This document shows, in pieces, positions 1-8,571 of a stretch of 64,000 nt of DNA. The notes beneath the pieces were generated by a model, which was given only the letters and a program-made list of their open reading frames with translations, did not search any database and was not told where the DNA came from. Numbering within the stretch: the first letter of the stretch is position 1; every line of letters begins with the position of its first letter. A program made the translations under genes and the position numbers. The stretch spans positions 62,001 to 126,000 of the forward strand of contig NZ_LYPB01000071.1 in the NCBI RefSeq assembly GCF_001653565.1, given 5' to 3'. The stretch is from Paenibacillus oryzisoli (lineage in GTDB: Bacteria; Bacillota; Bacilli; Paenibacillales; NBRC-103111).

Positions 1-1
1 G

Positions 2-1045
2 ACTACAACCTCTTCCATGATTGCTTTGGTTATGGAAATTTGCGGTACGGATCCAACGTATATCATCGGTGGAGAAATAATGAATGTTGGCAGTAATGCC
101 AAGGCTGGTAAAGGGGAGTATGTGGTAGCGGAGGCCGATGAGAGCGATGGAACCTTCCTGCAGTACCACCCAACTCTTGCGTTAGTGAACAATATCGAAG
201 CGGACCATTTGGAAAACTATAATGGCGATTTCGAGAACTTGAAGAAAGCCTACAAACAATTCTTGAGCCAAGTAAGACCTGGCGGTAAAGCGATTGTCTG
301 TCAGGACGATGAATTCCTGCGCGAGATGATTCCAGAAATTCAAAGTCAAGTGATTACGTACGGGATCGAAACGCAAGCGGATTATATCGCTCGTGACATC
401 TCACTAGGTGATCGCAAGGTAACCTTTACAGTAGAGTCTAATGGGGCATCTTTAGGACAAATCAGCCTGTCCGTGCCTGGTAAACATAATGTGTACAATG
501 CGCTTGCGACATTGATTACTTGCATAGAAGCAGGACTATCTTTCGAGAACATTGCGGAAGCGATTCAAGAGTTTCGCGGTGCAAAGCGTAGATTCCAAGT
601 GCTGGGTGAAGTTGAGAACATCTTGGTCATTGATGATTACGCGCATCACCCTACAGAGATTCAAGCAACGATTTCCGCTGCCAAAGCAACGAGAAAGCGT
701 ATCATCGCCGTGTTCCAGCCGCAACGGTATACACGAACTTACTATTTGTTCGAGCAGTTTAGCCGCTCCTTCTTAGAAGCGGATGAAGTGATCATAACGG
801 ATATCTATTCACCAGCAGGCGAACAACGGATAGAAGGTGTTGACTCTGCTAAACTCGTTGAGTTGATACGAGGCAACAGCAACCCGAATGTGCAGCATAT
901 TGCCACACGTGACGAAGTACTGACCTATTTAATAGACCATGTTCAACCAGGTGACCTTGTACTCACGATGGGTGCAGGAGACATCTGGAAGGCAGCGGAT
1001 GGGTTAGCGAAATCGCTGCGCAAGAAATACGAATCACATACCTAG
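2..1045 (+). CDS. murC: UDP-N-acetylmuramate--L-alanine ligase, 5'-truncated by the window edge
   Basis: MurC adds L-alanine to UDP-MurNAc using ATP, the first step of the peptidoglycan stem peptide, in the cytosol. The reading frame is open from base 2 and begins inside the Mur-ligase P-loop: the first codons read TTTSSM, the tail of a GKTTTSSM motif, so the N-terminal Rossmann domain lies outside the window. The visible part contains the central ATPase domain (EADESDGTF; NNIEADHLENY) and the C-terminal domain (DDYAHHPTEI, FQPQRYTR, GAGDI). These motifs are typical of MurC rather than MurD, E or F. The gene stops at 1045 and is followed immediately by a hairpin terminator, so it ends a transcription unit. 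Confidence 0.95.
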   Translation, partial: TTTSSMIALVMEICGTDPTYIIGGEIMNVGSNAKAGKGEYVVAEADESDGTFLQYHPTLALVNNIEADHLENYNGDFENLKKAYKQFLSQVRPGGKAIVCQDDEFLREMIPEIQSQVITYGIETQADYIARDISLGDRKVTFTVESNGASLGQISLSVPGKHNVYNALATLITCIEAGLSFENIAEAIQEFRGAKRRFQVLGEVENILVIDDYAHHPTEIQATISAAKATRKRIIAVFQPQRYTRTYYLFEQFSRSFLEADEVIITDIYSPAGEQRIEGVDSAKLVELIRGNSNPNVQHIATRDEVLTYLIDHVQPGDLVLTMGAGDIWKAADGLAKSLRKKYESHT

Positions 1046-1049
1046 AGAG

Positions 1050-1090
1050 AAGATCGCTTGAGCCGATGGGCTGGGGGCGGTCTTTTTTTC
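1050..1090 (+). terminator. Rho-independent terminator after murC
   Basis: The arms AAGATCGC (1050-1057) and GCGGTCTT (1077-1084) pair over 8 bp with one G-U, and the 3' arm runs straight into a T tract. Confidence 0.8.
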
Positions 1091-1208
1091 TTGAAGGAAT
1101 CATAATATGGTCCTCTCTCTCATACTCTAGTAACAGAAGATTGGGACAAGATCACACGGCATTGTACCCGTTTCGGGCCATATATATGATGAGGAGTGAG
1201 AGAAGAGG

Positions 1209-2561
1209 ATGAAAAAAGCTAGAATTACATATCGCTTCGACCCCAATGAAGGAACAGAATCGACACGCAGAGCAGCCAGGGTGCATGATCAAGAGGAGAA
1301 TATCATTCCACTCTATCAAGAAGAGTTTAAAGTGATAGAGCCGAAGATAGATCGCAGCCCGAAGGAAGTAACACGATATGAGCAAGGGGAAAGAGAGCAA
1401 GTAGAATCACTATTTGAACCGCATGCGCTGAATACGTTTACCACTGATTTTGGAAGCTGGCATAGCCAGATTGAATCGGAAGGAGAGCGTGTGGAACGAA
1501 TCATTCGGGAAACCCAAATATCTCGTGAGGGGCAGAATCCACCACTTCCAACAACGGTTATTCGACAAGAGAGAGAGCCAGAGCCGGATCCGGATCCGGA
1601 GCATCATCGAGAGGAATGGTCAACTTGGACTCCCAAAGAACCCTACCGGGACCCTGGGAATGAAACGCGTTATGCGAAGTCGTCTGGGGCGCCGTGGATT
1701 CGTATAGCCACATCAGTGGCAGGGGCAGTGGTAACGGGAATCGCATTCGGTTTCTTCGTGCTCTCTATGTTCTCCTCAGAGCGAGATACTACCACGATCG
1801 TAGCGACAACAATTCCGAGTAAAGTTACGGTGGCATCACCCAATACACAAGGATCTGCCTCCACGACCAAAACACAAACAGGTACGGGCGATGTCGCTTT
1901 ACCTGCTACAACTGCAGCTGTCACTGCCGTGCAAATTCCTGCTAAATCGTATACCTTCTTGCAAAATGGGGTGTTCAGCTCGCTTCAAGGCGCTCAAGCT
2001 GTTCAAGATACGCTCAATAAGAAAGGACTTGCTTCTGCGCTGGATAATTCCGATAAGCTTACTGTGTTTGTAGGCTTTGCTAAGACGAAGGACGATGCCA
2101 TCGTTTTGAAGCAAGGTGTGCAGGCTACGGATAAAACGATTGAGGTGTTTATGAAAAATGTGGATTTTCCGGCAGTAACGGGTATTCGTTGGTCTGGGGC
2201 AAAGCCGGAGTCCTTACCGAATTATATTGCAGAGGGTGACAAGCTTGTGACGGCAATTAGTGGTCTGACACTTATCCATTTGGCGGAGACGAAGCCAACG
2301 GCGCTTACAGATGTCTCTTTACAGTCCATTCGTACTTCCCATCAGACACTAATTACGCTGGGGACAGCACTGACTAACGGAGCGGGAGATGATGTTAAGC
2401 CGTTGCTGACGAAGATGACAACTGCGCTTAATAGTGCTGTTCAATCCATGGAAGAATATAAGAAAACACCGTCTCAGGCACTAATGTGGCAAGCGCAATC
2501 TGCTTTAATGCAGTACATTATTGCGCAGAAAAATCTACTGAAGACTGTTAGCGTAGCATAA
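1209..2561 (+). CDS. SPOR-domain membrane protein, function unknown
   Basis: A 450-residue protein. The first 160 or so residues are hydrophilic and charged, with a D/E/P-rich stretch near residue 125. One transmembrane segment follows at about 165-187 (WIRIATSVAGAVVTGIAFGF), then a Thr/Ser/Ala-rich linker. A region at about 240-310 looks like a SPOR domain (KSYTFLQNGVFSSLQGA; LTVFVGFAKTKDDA), the fold that binds denuded glycan strands at septa. A helical C-terminal region ends the protein. Predicted topology is N-in, with the SPOR part outside. The GAAGAGG before the ATG at 1209 is a plausible ribosome site. It lies between two terminators, so it is probably monocistronic. The neighbouring murC and amidase fit a cell-wall role, which is inference. 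Confidence 0.8.
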   Translation: MKKARITYRFDPNEGTESTRRAARVHDQEENIIPLYQEEFKVIEPKIDRSPKEVTRYEQGEREQVESLFEPHALNTFTTDFGSWHSQIESEGERVERIIRETQISREGQNPPLPTTVIRQEREPEPDPDPEHHREEWSTWTPKEPYRDPGNETRYAKSSGAPWIRIATSVAGAVVTGIAFGFFVLSMFSSERDTTTIVATTIPSKVTVASPNTQGSASTTKTQTGTGDVALPATTAAVTAVQIPAKSYTFLQNGVFSSLQGAQAVQDTLNKKGLASALDNSDKLTVFVGFAKTKDDAIVLKQGVQATDKTIEVFMKNVDFPAVTGIRWSGAKPESLPNYIAEGDKLVTAISGLTLIHLAETKPTALTDVSLQSIRTSHQTLITLGTALTNGAGDDVKPLLTKMTTALNSAVQSMEEYKKTPSQALMWQAQSALMQYIIAQKNLLKTVSVA

Positions 2562-2564
2562 AAA

Positions 2565-2617
2565 GAAAGAGGCTGTCTCAATAGTCTATATAGACTTATT
2601 GAAACGCCTCTTTTTCG
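2565..2617 (+). terminator. Terminator after the SPOR-domain gene
   Basis: GAAAGAGGC (2567-2573 region) pairs with GCCTCTTTTTC (2606-2616), enclosing an inner AATAGTCTA/TAGACTTATT stem. A T run follows. Confidence 0.75.
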
Positions 2618-2944
2618 CTATTTAGCAGTAAATAATAAAACGACTTCCCGTAATTTAACTGGATTTTCTCCATCTATTCGAAACGGATTTAGCGAATTCT
2701 GATGATTAATTGTATTTCTTGTAGTTAAATTCCTTCAAATGTACCGATTTTTCAAATTTCATAGAATTTACCTGTAGTTTTTCCATCTAATCACGAAAAT
2801 ACCTCAAATTCAATCACATTAGCTGTAGTTTTTCCATCTAAATGCGATGCAGCAGTGGGACAACTATTTTCTTCATGAGGTTTAACAGCCGGCGTGTGAC
2901 CGAGCACCTCGCGCCGGAGGGCGCACGCGGTGCGAAAAAAACTG
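2618..2944. repeat. AT-rich intergenic stretch with TTTTCCATCTAA-type repeats
   Basis: No gene seen. The 19-base sequence CTGTAGTTTTTCCATCTAA occurs twice (2772-2790 and 2823-2841), 51 bases apart. A related TAACTGGATTTTCTCCATCTA lies at 2656-2676. Parts of the same words recur at the far right end of the window (63891-63975), partly inverted. Bases 2881-2935 switch to GC-rich sequence capable of a hairpin (GCACC/GGTGC on the minus strand), close to the end of the minus-strand amidase gene. Confidence 0.6.
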
Positions 2945-4180
2945 TTATTTCGTGATGTATCGATCGAGCATGGCTGCAATCTCAGCCCTTGTCATGGTTC
3001 GATCAGGCTTAAAGGAAGTGTCCGATATACCATTAATAATGCCTTTATCCTTCAAAGTTAGGATAGCTGAAGCGCTCCACATGGACTTCGGTACATCATC
3101 GAATGCGGCTGTATACGTTGGTTGTGGCGTTGGTGAAGTCATTTGCAGAAGCTGATTGAATAAATAAGCAACTTCCCCGCGTGTAATCGCTTGATTCGGA
3201 CGAATCGTACCGTCGGCATACCCTTGTAGTAAGTTTAACTTCGCCGCTTTGGCAAAAACGCCGGCTGCCCAATGGGTAGGAGATAAATCCGAATAGCTTT
3301 TCGATGGGGTAGCCCCGCAGCTGTACACATTGGCAGTTACACTACCGGTTGAGCTGCAGATAGCTGGCAGCTTGTCCAAGGTAAATACACGATCCATCAA
3401 TGTGAGGAACTCTGCTCTCGTCAGTGCACGGTCTGGTTCGTAATTGTTGCCGACCCCTTCGATAATCCCTTTATTCTTCATGCGAAGAACAGAAGATCGG
3501 GACCAATGTACAAGCATGTCGGTAAAAAGAGGTGGTTCATAGCTGCTAATTCCATTGGCGATGCCAATCGCCATTTTAGAACGCATTGCACTGCTAGCAA
3601 GCAAGGCTGCATCACCCGAATTCGTGAGAAAAGCCGTTTCTACTAGAATACTCGGAATGGTTCCCATTCGGGCAACGTAGACAGCGCTTGGCGTCAGCCC
3701 CAAGTCTTTGGTACCGGCTTGCGCAAGTAATCCATCCTGCACACGCTGCGCCAAATCTTTACTGTAAGGCGTTAACTGCGTCATTTCACTGCTTGCTGGG
3801 TAATCTTCCTGTGGGTACGCGTTATCATAGTAAAGTACCATAGTTCCGTTGGCTTTGGGGCTCGAATGCGCGTTGGCATGAATGGATACGAATAAGTCAG
3901 CCTGCTGTTCGTTCGTGAAGGCGACCCTTTGTGCGAGTGATAAGAAGGTGTCGTTGGTTCGTGTCATGACGACTTCGTAACCGCGATCAAGTAGGGCTTG
4001 TCGCACCTGTAACGTGATGTCCAGATTGACATCTGTTTCACGGAGTCCGCCAACACCGATTGCGCCGGGGTCACTTCCACCATGCCCAGGATCAAGCACG
4101 ACCTTGTAAGCGAATGCATGATAAGGGAAAGAAAATGTGAGTAATAAAGTGAACAGAATAAATCGTTTGAGAAGAGTCAT
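2945..4180 (-). CDS. N-acetylmuramoyl-L-alanine amidase with C-terminal SLH domains
   Basis: An exported 411-residue protein that should cut the bond between MurNAc and the stem peptide. A signal peptide (about residues 1-24) precedes an Amidase_3 domain at about 25-215: LDPGHGGSDPGA carries the first zinc His, VSIHANAH the second, and ILVETAFLTN the catalytic Glu. Three S-layer homology repeats follow (about 217-270, 285-345, 352-411), with LTRAEF, ITRGEV and MTRAEI signatures, and would hold the enzyme on secondary wall polymer. The start has GGAGG 9 bases upstream. It is divergent from the DUF4321 gene. Family is secure; the physiological role (wall turnover or separation) is inferred. Confidence 0.9.
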   Translation of the reverse strand: MTLLKRFILFTLLLTFSFPYHAFAYKVVLDPGHGGSDPGAIGVGGLRETDVNLDITLQVRQALLDRGYEVVMTRTNDTFLSLAQRVAFTNEQQADLFVSIHANAHSSPKANGTMVLYYDNAYPQEDYPASSEMTQLTPYSKDLAQRVQDGLLAQAGTKDLGLTPSAVYVARMGTIPSILVETAFLTNSGDAALLASSAMRSKMAIGIANGISSYEPPLFTDMLVHWSRSSVLRMKNKGIIEGVGNNYEPDRALTRAEFLTLMDRVFTLDKLPAICSSTGSVTANVYSCGATPSKSYSDLSPTHWAAGVFAKAAKLNLLQGYADGTIRPNQAITRGEVAYLFNQLLQMTSPTPQPTYTAAFDDVPKSMWSASAILTLKDKGIINGISDTSFKPDRTMTRAEIAAMLDRYITK

Positions 4181-4343
4181 AGTTGAATTTACCTCCGGTA
4201 ATTATCATACTAGGATTGGTCTAAGCTGTAAGCAGGTAAGAATCACCAAGGATGATTTCACGCATGGGCTGTTTATTTGACATGGAAAAAAGAGGTCAAT
4301 CCTCGTATAATAGGCTTGTACTTATACAGAGAGGATGACAGGA

Positions 4344-4586
4344 ATGAAAAAAAACACGTTTACTCTAATCATTTTTCTAATCGTCGGGTTAATTACCGGG
4401 ATTATTATCGGTCAGCTGCTGGCGCCTGTTCCTGCTCTCTCATTTCTAACTAAATCGGTTGAAATTTCTTGGGAACCGAAAGCGGATTTACAAGTTGTGA
4501 AATATCAATTCGACCTTTTGGTGAAGCTAAACCTATGCAGTATTATTGGATTAGTAGGAGCATATCTCCTATATCGGAAACTCTAG
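4344..4586 (+). CDS. DUF4321 small membrane protein
   Basis: An 80-residue protein with two transmembrane segments (about residues 4-25 and 58-76) and a short extracytoplasmic loop between them. The sequence resembles the DUF4321 family, which is common in spore-forming Firmicutes next to maf; no function is known. I place the start at ATG 4344 because GAGAGG lies 9 bases before it. An in-frame ATG at 4335 directly abuts that ribosome site. A TATAAT at 4306 suggests a promoter, but the TTGACA at 4277 is 23 bases away, too far for a standard pair. It ends 48 bases before maf and probably shares its transcript. Confidence 0.75.
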   Translation: MKKNTFTLIIFLIVGLITGIIIGQLLAPVPALSFLTKSVEISWEPKADLQVVKYQFDLLVKLNLCSIIGLVGAYLLYRKL

Positions 4587-4634
4587 TGAGTTTATGAACG
4601 TTATAAACGTAGGATTATTTAGGAGGTAGCGTAC

Positions 4635-5237
4635 GTGCAAACCAAAGAAGATCAAAGACTTATTCTTGCTTCATCGTCACCTCGGAGGCAGGAGCTTATC
4701 CAATCATTTGGATTACCCTATATTATTCGTGTAAGTGACGCGGATGAGACCGTCGAACAAAAAATAACGCCAGCGGAGCTCGTTGAGCTGCTTTCTTTAC
4801 GCAAAGCGGGGACAGTTCGAGATATGTTAGAGACCCAAGATCAGCATGGTATTATCATAGGCTCTGACACGGTTGTTGTGTATAACGAGGAAATTCTGGG
4901 CAAACCGATCGATGAGCAAGATGCGTTCAGGATGCTGAAAGCACTGCAAGGGCATACACACCAGGTGTATAGTGGTGTTGCTTGCGTAGATGCAGCTACG
5001 GGTCAAGAAGTTGTCTCTCATAGTGTAACTAATGTACGGATGAAGCCCATGACGGATGAACAAATTCTGCGCTATATAGCTACTGGGGAACCCAAAGATA
5101 AAGCGGGATCATACGCAATTCAAGGCATAGGCGCTACGCTAATCAGCGGAATTGATGGCGATTATTTCACAGTTGTGGGACTTCCACTTTCCTTGCTAAG
5201 TGATTTACTGCTGACATTCGATATCCAAGTACTGTAA
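4635..5237 (+). CDS. maf: Maf family nucleoside triphosphate pyrophosphatase
   Basis: Maf proteins hydrolyse non-canonical or UTP/dTTP-type nucleotides to monophosphate and pyrophosphate, and in B. subtilis are linked to septum control. Diagnostic motifs are ILASSSPRRQEL near the N-terminus, GSDTVVV with the general-base Asp, GKP, HQVYSGV and DKAGSYAIQG. The 200-residue length is normal. The start is GTG at 4635 behind AGGAGG. As in B. subtilis, maf precedes radC and mreBCD, although here a regulator gene sits between. Confidence 0.95.
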   Translation: MQTKEDQRLILASSSPRRQELIQSFGLPYIIRVSDADETVEQKITPAELVELLSLRKAGTVRDMLETQDQHGIIIGSDTVVVYNEEILGKPIDEQDAFRMLKALQGHTHQVYSGVACVDAATGQEVVSHSVTNVRMKPMTDEQILRYIATGEPKDKAGSYAIQGIGATLISGIDGDYFTVVGLPLSLLSDLLLTFDIQVL

Positions 5238-5284
5238 CTTCATTTCCAACCCTATCCATTCTAGTCCAAAATAGGGTAATTAGA

Positions 5285-5313
5285 TTGACTGTGCAATCTG
5301 TAACGGTTACAAT
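5285..5313 (+). promoter_or_regulatory. SigmaA-type promoter of the Rrf2 regulator gene
   Basis: TTGACT (5285-5290), a 17-base spacer and TACAAT (5308-5313). Confidence 0.7.
5299..5311. promoter_or_regulatory. Palindromic operator candidate overlapping the -10 box
   Basis: TGTAAC-G-GTTACA is a perfect inverted repeat with a one-base centre. It overlaps the -10 element of the promoter at 5285-5313. Rrf2 regulators commonly autoregulate, so self-binding is a reasonable inference. Confidence 0.55.
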
Positions 5314-5358
5314 GACAGTAAGCGACATGACTTCGCATTCTTCTGGGAGGTACCTGCC

Positions 5359-5808
5359 ATGAACAGCGAATTTACAATTGCCGTCCACAGTCTTGTTCTA
5401 TTAGCACACTTACCTGATCATATGGCAACTAGTGAAGAGATTGCAGCTAATGTATCAACGCATTCTGCCCGTATTCGTAAAGTTATGGGATTTCTTCGAA
5501 AAGCAGGGTACGTGTCGACGAAAGAAGGCATTGGTGGCGGATTTATACTGAGTTGCAAGCCTGAGGAAGTCACACTCGGGGAGATTTATCGTTTGACATG
5601 TCAAGGTACTTTGAAGCCGAGCTGGTGCTCTGGTGATGAGTCCAAGCCTTGTATGATATCATCCAAGATGGATCGATTGATGGGTACAGTTTTCAACGAT
5701 GCTGAGAAGCAGATGGAAAATTACTTTGAAGGTCATACAATTGGCAGTATGCTAGAACAAATCAGGGCATTTGAATGCCCGAAATCGAATACAGAATCTT
5801 TATCCTAG
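5359..5808 (+). CDS. Rrf2 family transcriptional regulator
   Basis: A 149-residue winged-helix regulator. The N-terminal half has the Rrf2 pattern: FTIAVHSLVLLA, then TSEEIAANVSTHSARIRKVM as the recognition region, then the wing KEGIGGGFILSC. The second half holds three cysteines spaced C-X8-C-X7-C (about residues 81, 90 and 98). This is the region where IscR/NsrR-type members bind an Fe-S cluster, but the spacing differs from both, so cluster binding is only possible. GGGAGG precedes the ATG. The gene stands alone between a promoter-operator and a terminator, interrupting the usual maf-radC neighbourhood. Its targets are unknown; YwnA-like members are an alternative description. Confidence 0.85.
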   Translation: MNSEFTIAVHSLVLLAHLPDHMATSEEIAANVSTHSARIRKVMGFLRKAGYVSTKEGIGGGFILSCKPEEVTLGEIYRLTCQGTLKPSWCSGDESKPCMISSKMDRLMGTVFNDAEKQMENYFEGHTIGSMLEQIRAFECPKSNTESLS

Positions 5809-5810
5809 AA

Positions 5811-5840
5811 GCCCTCGGATCTAACAGTCCGGGGGTTTTA
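5811..5840 (+). terminator. Terminator after the Rrf2 gene
   Basis: CCCTCGGA (5812-5819) pairs with TCCGGGGG (5828-5835) around an 8-base loop, then TTTTA. Confidence 0.75.
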
Positions 5841-5918
5841 TGTCGTTTTTGGGGCTTATATACCTATGCATGGGATAGCAAGAAGTAACATAACCTACAG
5901 TACGGAAGAGGGGAAAAG

Positions 5919-6608
5919 ATGGAAAGCTCAAGTTTGATGCTGAGAGAAGTTCCGTTTGAAGAGAGACCGCGGGAACGAATGCTTCAACTGGGGGCAGGGG
6001 CACTAAGTCATGCCGAACTGCTTGCCATTTTATTAAGGACAGGTACGGTAGCTGAATCAGCCATTCATTTGGCAAGTCGGATTCTAAGTGAAAGCGGGGG
6101 GCTTCGCAGTCTTGTTGATATGAGCAAGGATCAGTTAACGCAAATCAAGGGAATTGGTAATGCCAAAGCTCTGCAAATTCTTGCGGGTATTGAGCTAGGA
6201 CGCAGACTGGCTAAGAGTTCATATGAGGAGCGGATAACGATCCGTTCGCCCAAAGATATCGCGAATTTAATGAGCGAGGATCTTCGTTACTTACAGAAAG
6301 AACACTTTGTTTGCTTGTTCCTCAATACTAAGAATCATGTTATCGCACAAGAAACATTATCTATGGGAAGTTTAAATGCCTCTATTGTCCATCCAAGAGA
6401 AGTTTTTCGTGCAGCGATTAAAAGAAGCAGTGCCTCCATCATTTGTGTACATAATCATCCTAGTGGAGATCCGACCCCAAGTCCGGAAGATATTAGTCTG
6501 ACAGGTCGTTTAGTAGAAGCTGGTGCAATAATTGGTATTGAAGTGTTGGATCATGTTATCATTGGAGATCAGAGATTTATAAGTTTGAAGGAACAAGGCT
6601 TTATGTAA
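5919..6608 (+). CDS. radC: RadC family JAB-domain protein
   Basis: A 229-residue protein with an N-terminal helix-hairpin-helix region (about 55-80, IKGIGNAKALQILAG) and a C-terminal MPN/JAB domain. The metal-binding motif HNHPSGDPTPSPED lies at about residues 178-191. The family was once linked to DNA repair, but its biochemical role is unsettled. The start at 5919 has GGGGAAAAG upstream. As in B. subtilis, it directly precedes mreB, and the mreB promoter lies inside its last codons. Confidence 0.93.
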   Translation: MESSSLMLREVPFEERPRERMLQLGAGALSHAELLAILLRTGTVAESAIHLASRILSESGGLRSLVDMSKDQLTQIKGIGNAKALQILAGIELGRRLAKSSYEERITIRSPKDIANLMSEDLRYLQKEHFVCLFLNTKNHVIAQETLSMGSLNASIVHPREVFRAAIKRSSASIICVHNHPSGDPTPSPEDISLTGRLVEAGAIIGIEVLDHVIIGDQRFISLKEQGFM

Positions 6609-6614
6609 TATAAT
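6585..6614 (+). promoter_or_regulatory. Promoter for mreB inside the radC 3' end
   Basis: TTGAAG (6585-6590), 18 bases, TATAAT (6609-6614). It overlaps the last radC codons and lies 31 bases before the mreB start. Confidence 0.55.
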
Positions 6615-6644
6615 AGAACACGCAACAGGAAAGGAGCTCTTTGT

Positions 6645-7673
6645 ATGTTTGGTGGTTTTACGAAAGATCTGGGGATTGATTTAGGCACCGCGAATACATT
6701 GGTTTATGTAAAAGGCAGAGGAATTATCGTTAGGGAGCCTTCCGTGGTCGCCCTTCGTACAGATACAAAAACAATTGAAGCAGTTGGTGAATCAGCCAAA
6801 AAGATGATTGGTCGTACACCTGGGAATATCCGAGCCGTACGCCCAATGAAGGATGGCGTTATTGCTGATTTTGACACGACTGCAACGATGATTCGATACT
6901 TTATTCGTCAAGCTCAGAAGCAACGTTGGTTATTTCCGCGTCATCCGAATGTCATGGTGTGTGTGCCATCCGGGATTACAGCTGTAGAAAAGCGTGCCGT
7001 TGAAGATGCAACGAAACAAGCGGGAGCAAGAGAAGCTTACACGATCGAGGAGCCATTCGCAGCTGCGATTGGCGCGGATCTTCCCGTATGGGAACCGACG
7101 GGTAGTATGGTTGTTGATATTGGGGGAGGTACGACAGAGGTTGCTGTTATCTCACTCGGCGGTATTGTAACCAGTCGCTCCATTCGTATTGCTGGTGATG
7201 AAATGGATGAAGCCATTATTCAATATATTAAACGTACATACAACCTAATGATTGGGGAACGCACCGCTGAAACGCTGAAGATCGAAATCGGTTCTGCTTT
7301 AAACACAGATAAGGCAGATTCACTGGAAATTCGTGGTCGTGATCTTGTCAGCGGGTTACCCAAAACGATTAGTGTAACGTCTGTGGAGATCACAGAATCG
7401 TTGTCAGATACGGTAAGCGCTATTGTGGAAGCCGTGAAAGTCACGCTTGAGAAATGTCCACCAGAATTGTCGGCCGATATTATGGATCGTGGTATTGTAC
7501 TGACCGGTGGAGGTGGATTGCTTCGTAATTTGGACCGTCTGTTGGCACGAGAAACGGGGATGCCTGTTATGGTTGCCGAGAATCCGCTCGATTGCGTTGC
7601 AATTGGAACGGGACGTGCCTTAGAGAATATTCACTTATTCAAAAACAAATCAGGTTCGAGGTATAAGGGTTAA
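6645..7673 (+). CDS. mreB: Rod shape-determining actin homologue MreB
   Basis: MreB forms membrane-associated filaments that steer lateral wall synthesis with MreC, MreD and RodA. The 342-residue protein shows the actin ATPase signatures: phosphate 1 loop [13 protein letters not shown] (about residues 12-24), phosphate 2 [16 protein letters not shown] (about 158-173) and the adenosine motif [12 protein letters not shown] (about 285-296). The N-terminal MFGGF is a plausible membrane-insertion element. GGAGCTC precedes the ATG. It heads mreB-mreC-mreD-minC-minD-rodA, all on the plus strand with short gaps. Confidence 0.97.
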   Translation: MFGGFTKDLGIDLGTANTLVYVKGRGIIVREPSVVALRTDTKTIEAVGESAKKMIGRTPGNIRAVRPMKDGVIADFDTTATMIRYFIRQAQKQRWLFPRHPNVMVCVPSGITAVEKRAVEDATKQAGAREAYTIEEPFAAAIGADLPVWEPTGSMVVDIGGGTTEVAVISLGGIVTSRSIRIAGDEMDEAIIQYIKRTYNLMIGERTAETLKIEIGSALNTDKADSLEIRGRDLVSGLPKTISVTSVEITESLSDTVSAIVEAVKVTLEKCPPELSADIMDRGIVLTGGGGLLRNLDRLLARETGMPVMVAENPLDCVAIGTGRALENIHLFKNKSGSRYKG

Positions 7674-7694
7674 TTTTCGTTAGAAGGTGCTAAT

Positions 7695-8558
7695 TTGTTT
7701 AAATTCATGGGAAATAAACGACTTATTTTTCTAATGTCAGGTTTAGTCTGCTTCTTTATTTTGATGGGACTAACACTAGGGAATCGTGGGCCGATGACAT
7801 GGCCTGAGAAATTCGTTAAAGACTCCATATCATGGACGCAAGGACTCTTGTATAAGCCCGCTGCGCAGGTAGCGGGCTTCTTCGAAGACATCAGACAATT
7901 GCGTGTCATTTATGAAGAAAACAAGACATTAAAGCTAACGCTAACACAATATGCACGAGATACGCAGCGTTTGAACGAGCTTGAATCGCAGAACAAACGA
8001 CTGATGGAATCGCTGGGCTTTACAGAACGTCAGCGACAAGCCAACAACTATACATATCGAATCGCTGAGGTCGTCACCATTGATCCAGATCCCTACAACA
8101 GCACCGTAACGATTAATTTGGGTGATAAAGATGGGATTAAGGAGAATATGGCGGTTATGACTGTCGATGGCTTAGTGGGAAGAGTGAGTAAAGTGTTTGG
8201 CTTTCACTCCAACGTGCAGCTGCTATCAGAGACGAATGATACTGACAACAACTCCAAAGCAATTGCCGTCACAGTCAAAGGGAATGATTCACAGCCGTTC
8301 GGGATGATCGAATCGTATGATCCCAAGGTTGGGGAGCTCGTTATGAATAAAGTTGAACATGCTGACGATATGAAAGTCGGGGATACGATTATTACTTCAG
8401 GTTTGGGGCAGGTATTTCCCAAAGGGATCGAAGTGGGGACGATCTCTTCGATTGGACCCGGGGAATTCGGCATTACCTATAAAGTAATGGTGAAGCCGAA
8501 AGCATCCTTTAACCGGATTCGTGAAGTGTTCGTTGTTGAAGTTCCGGAAGTGAAATGA
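7695..8558 (+). CDS. mreC: Rod shape-determining protein MreC
   Basis: A 287-residue bitopic protein. It has a short cytoplasmic N-terminus, one transmembrane segment at about residues 10-28, an extracellular coiled coil at about 62-105 (EENKTLKLTL...NELESQNKRL) and a beta-rich MreC domain (DPDPYNSTVTINLGDKDGI; VDGLVGRV; SGLGQVFPKGIEVG). MreC links MreB filaments to extracellular penicillin-binding proteins. The start is TTG at 7695, with AGAAGGTG just upstream, 21 bases after mreB. The stop TGA at 8556 overlaps the ribosome site of mreD. Confidence 0.95.
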   Translation: MFKFMGNKRLIFLMSGLVCFFILMGLTLGNRGPMTWPEKFVKDSISWTQGLLYKPAAQVAGFFEDIRQLRVIYEENKTLKLTLTQYARDTQRLNELESQNKRLMESLGFTERQRQANNYTYRIAEVVTIDPDPYNSTVTINLGDKDGIKENMAVMTVDGLVGRVSKVFGFHSNVQLLSETNDTDNNSKAIAVTVKGNDSQPFGMIESYDPKVGELVMNKVEHADDMKVGDTIITSGLGQVFPKGIEVGTISSIGPGEFGITYKVMVKPKASFNRIREVFVVEVPEVK

Positions 8559-8571
8559 GGTGAGCGGGCAA

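Noticed and set aside
4277..4311. TTGACA...TATAAT promoter before the DUF4321 gene
   Set aside because: The spacer is 23 bases, too long for SigmaA; only the -10 box may be used.
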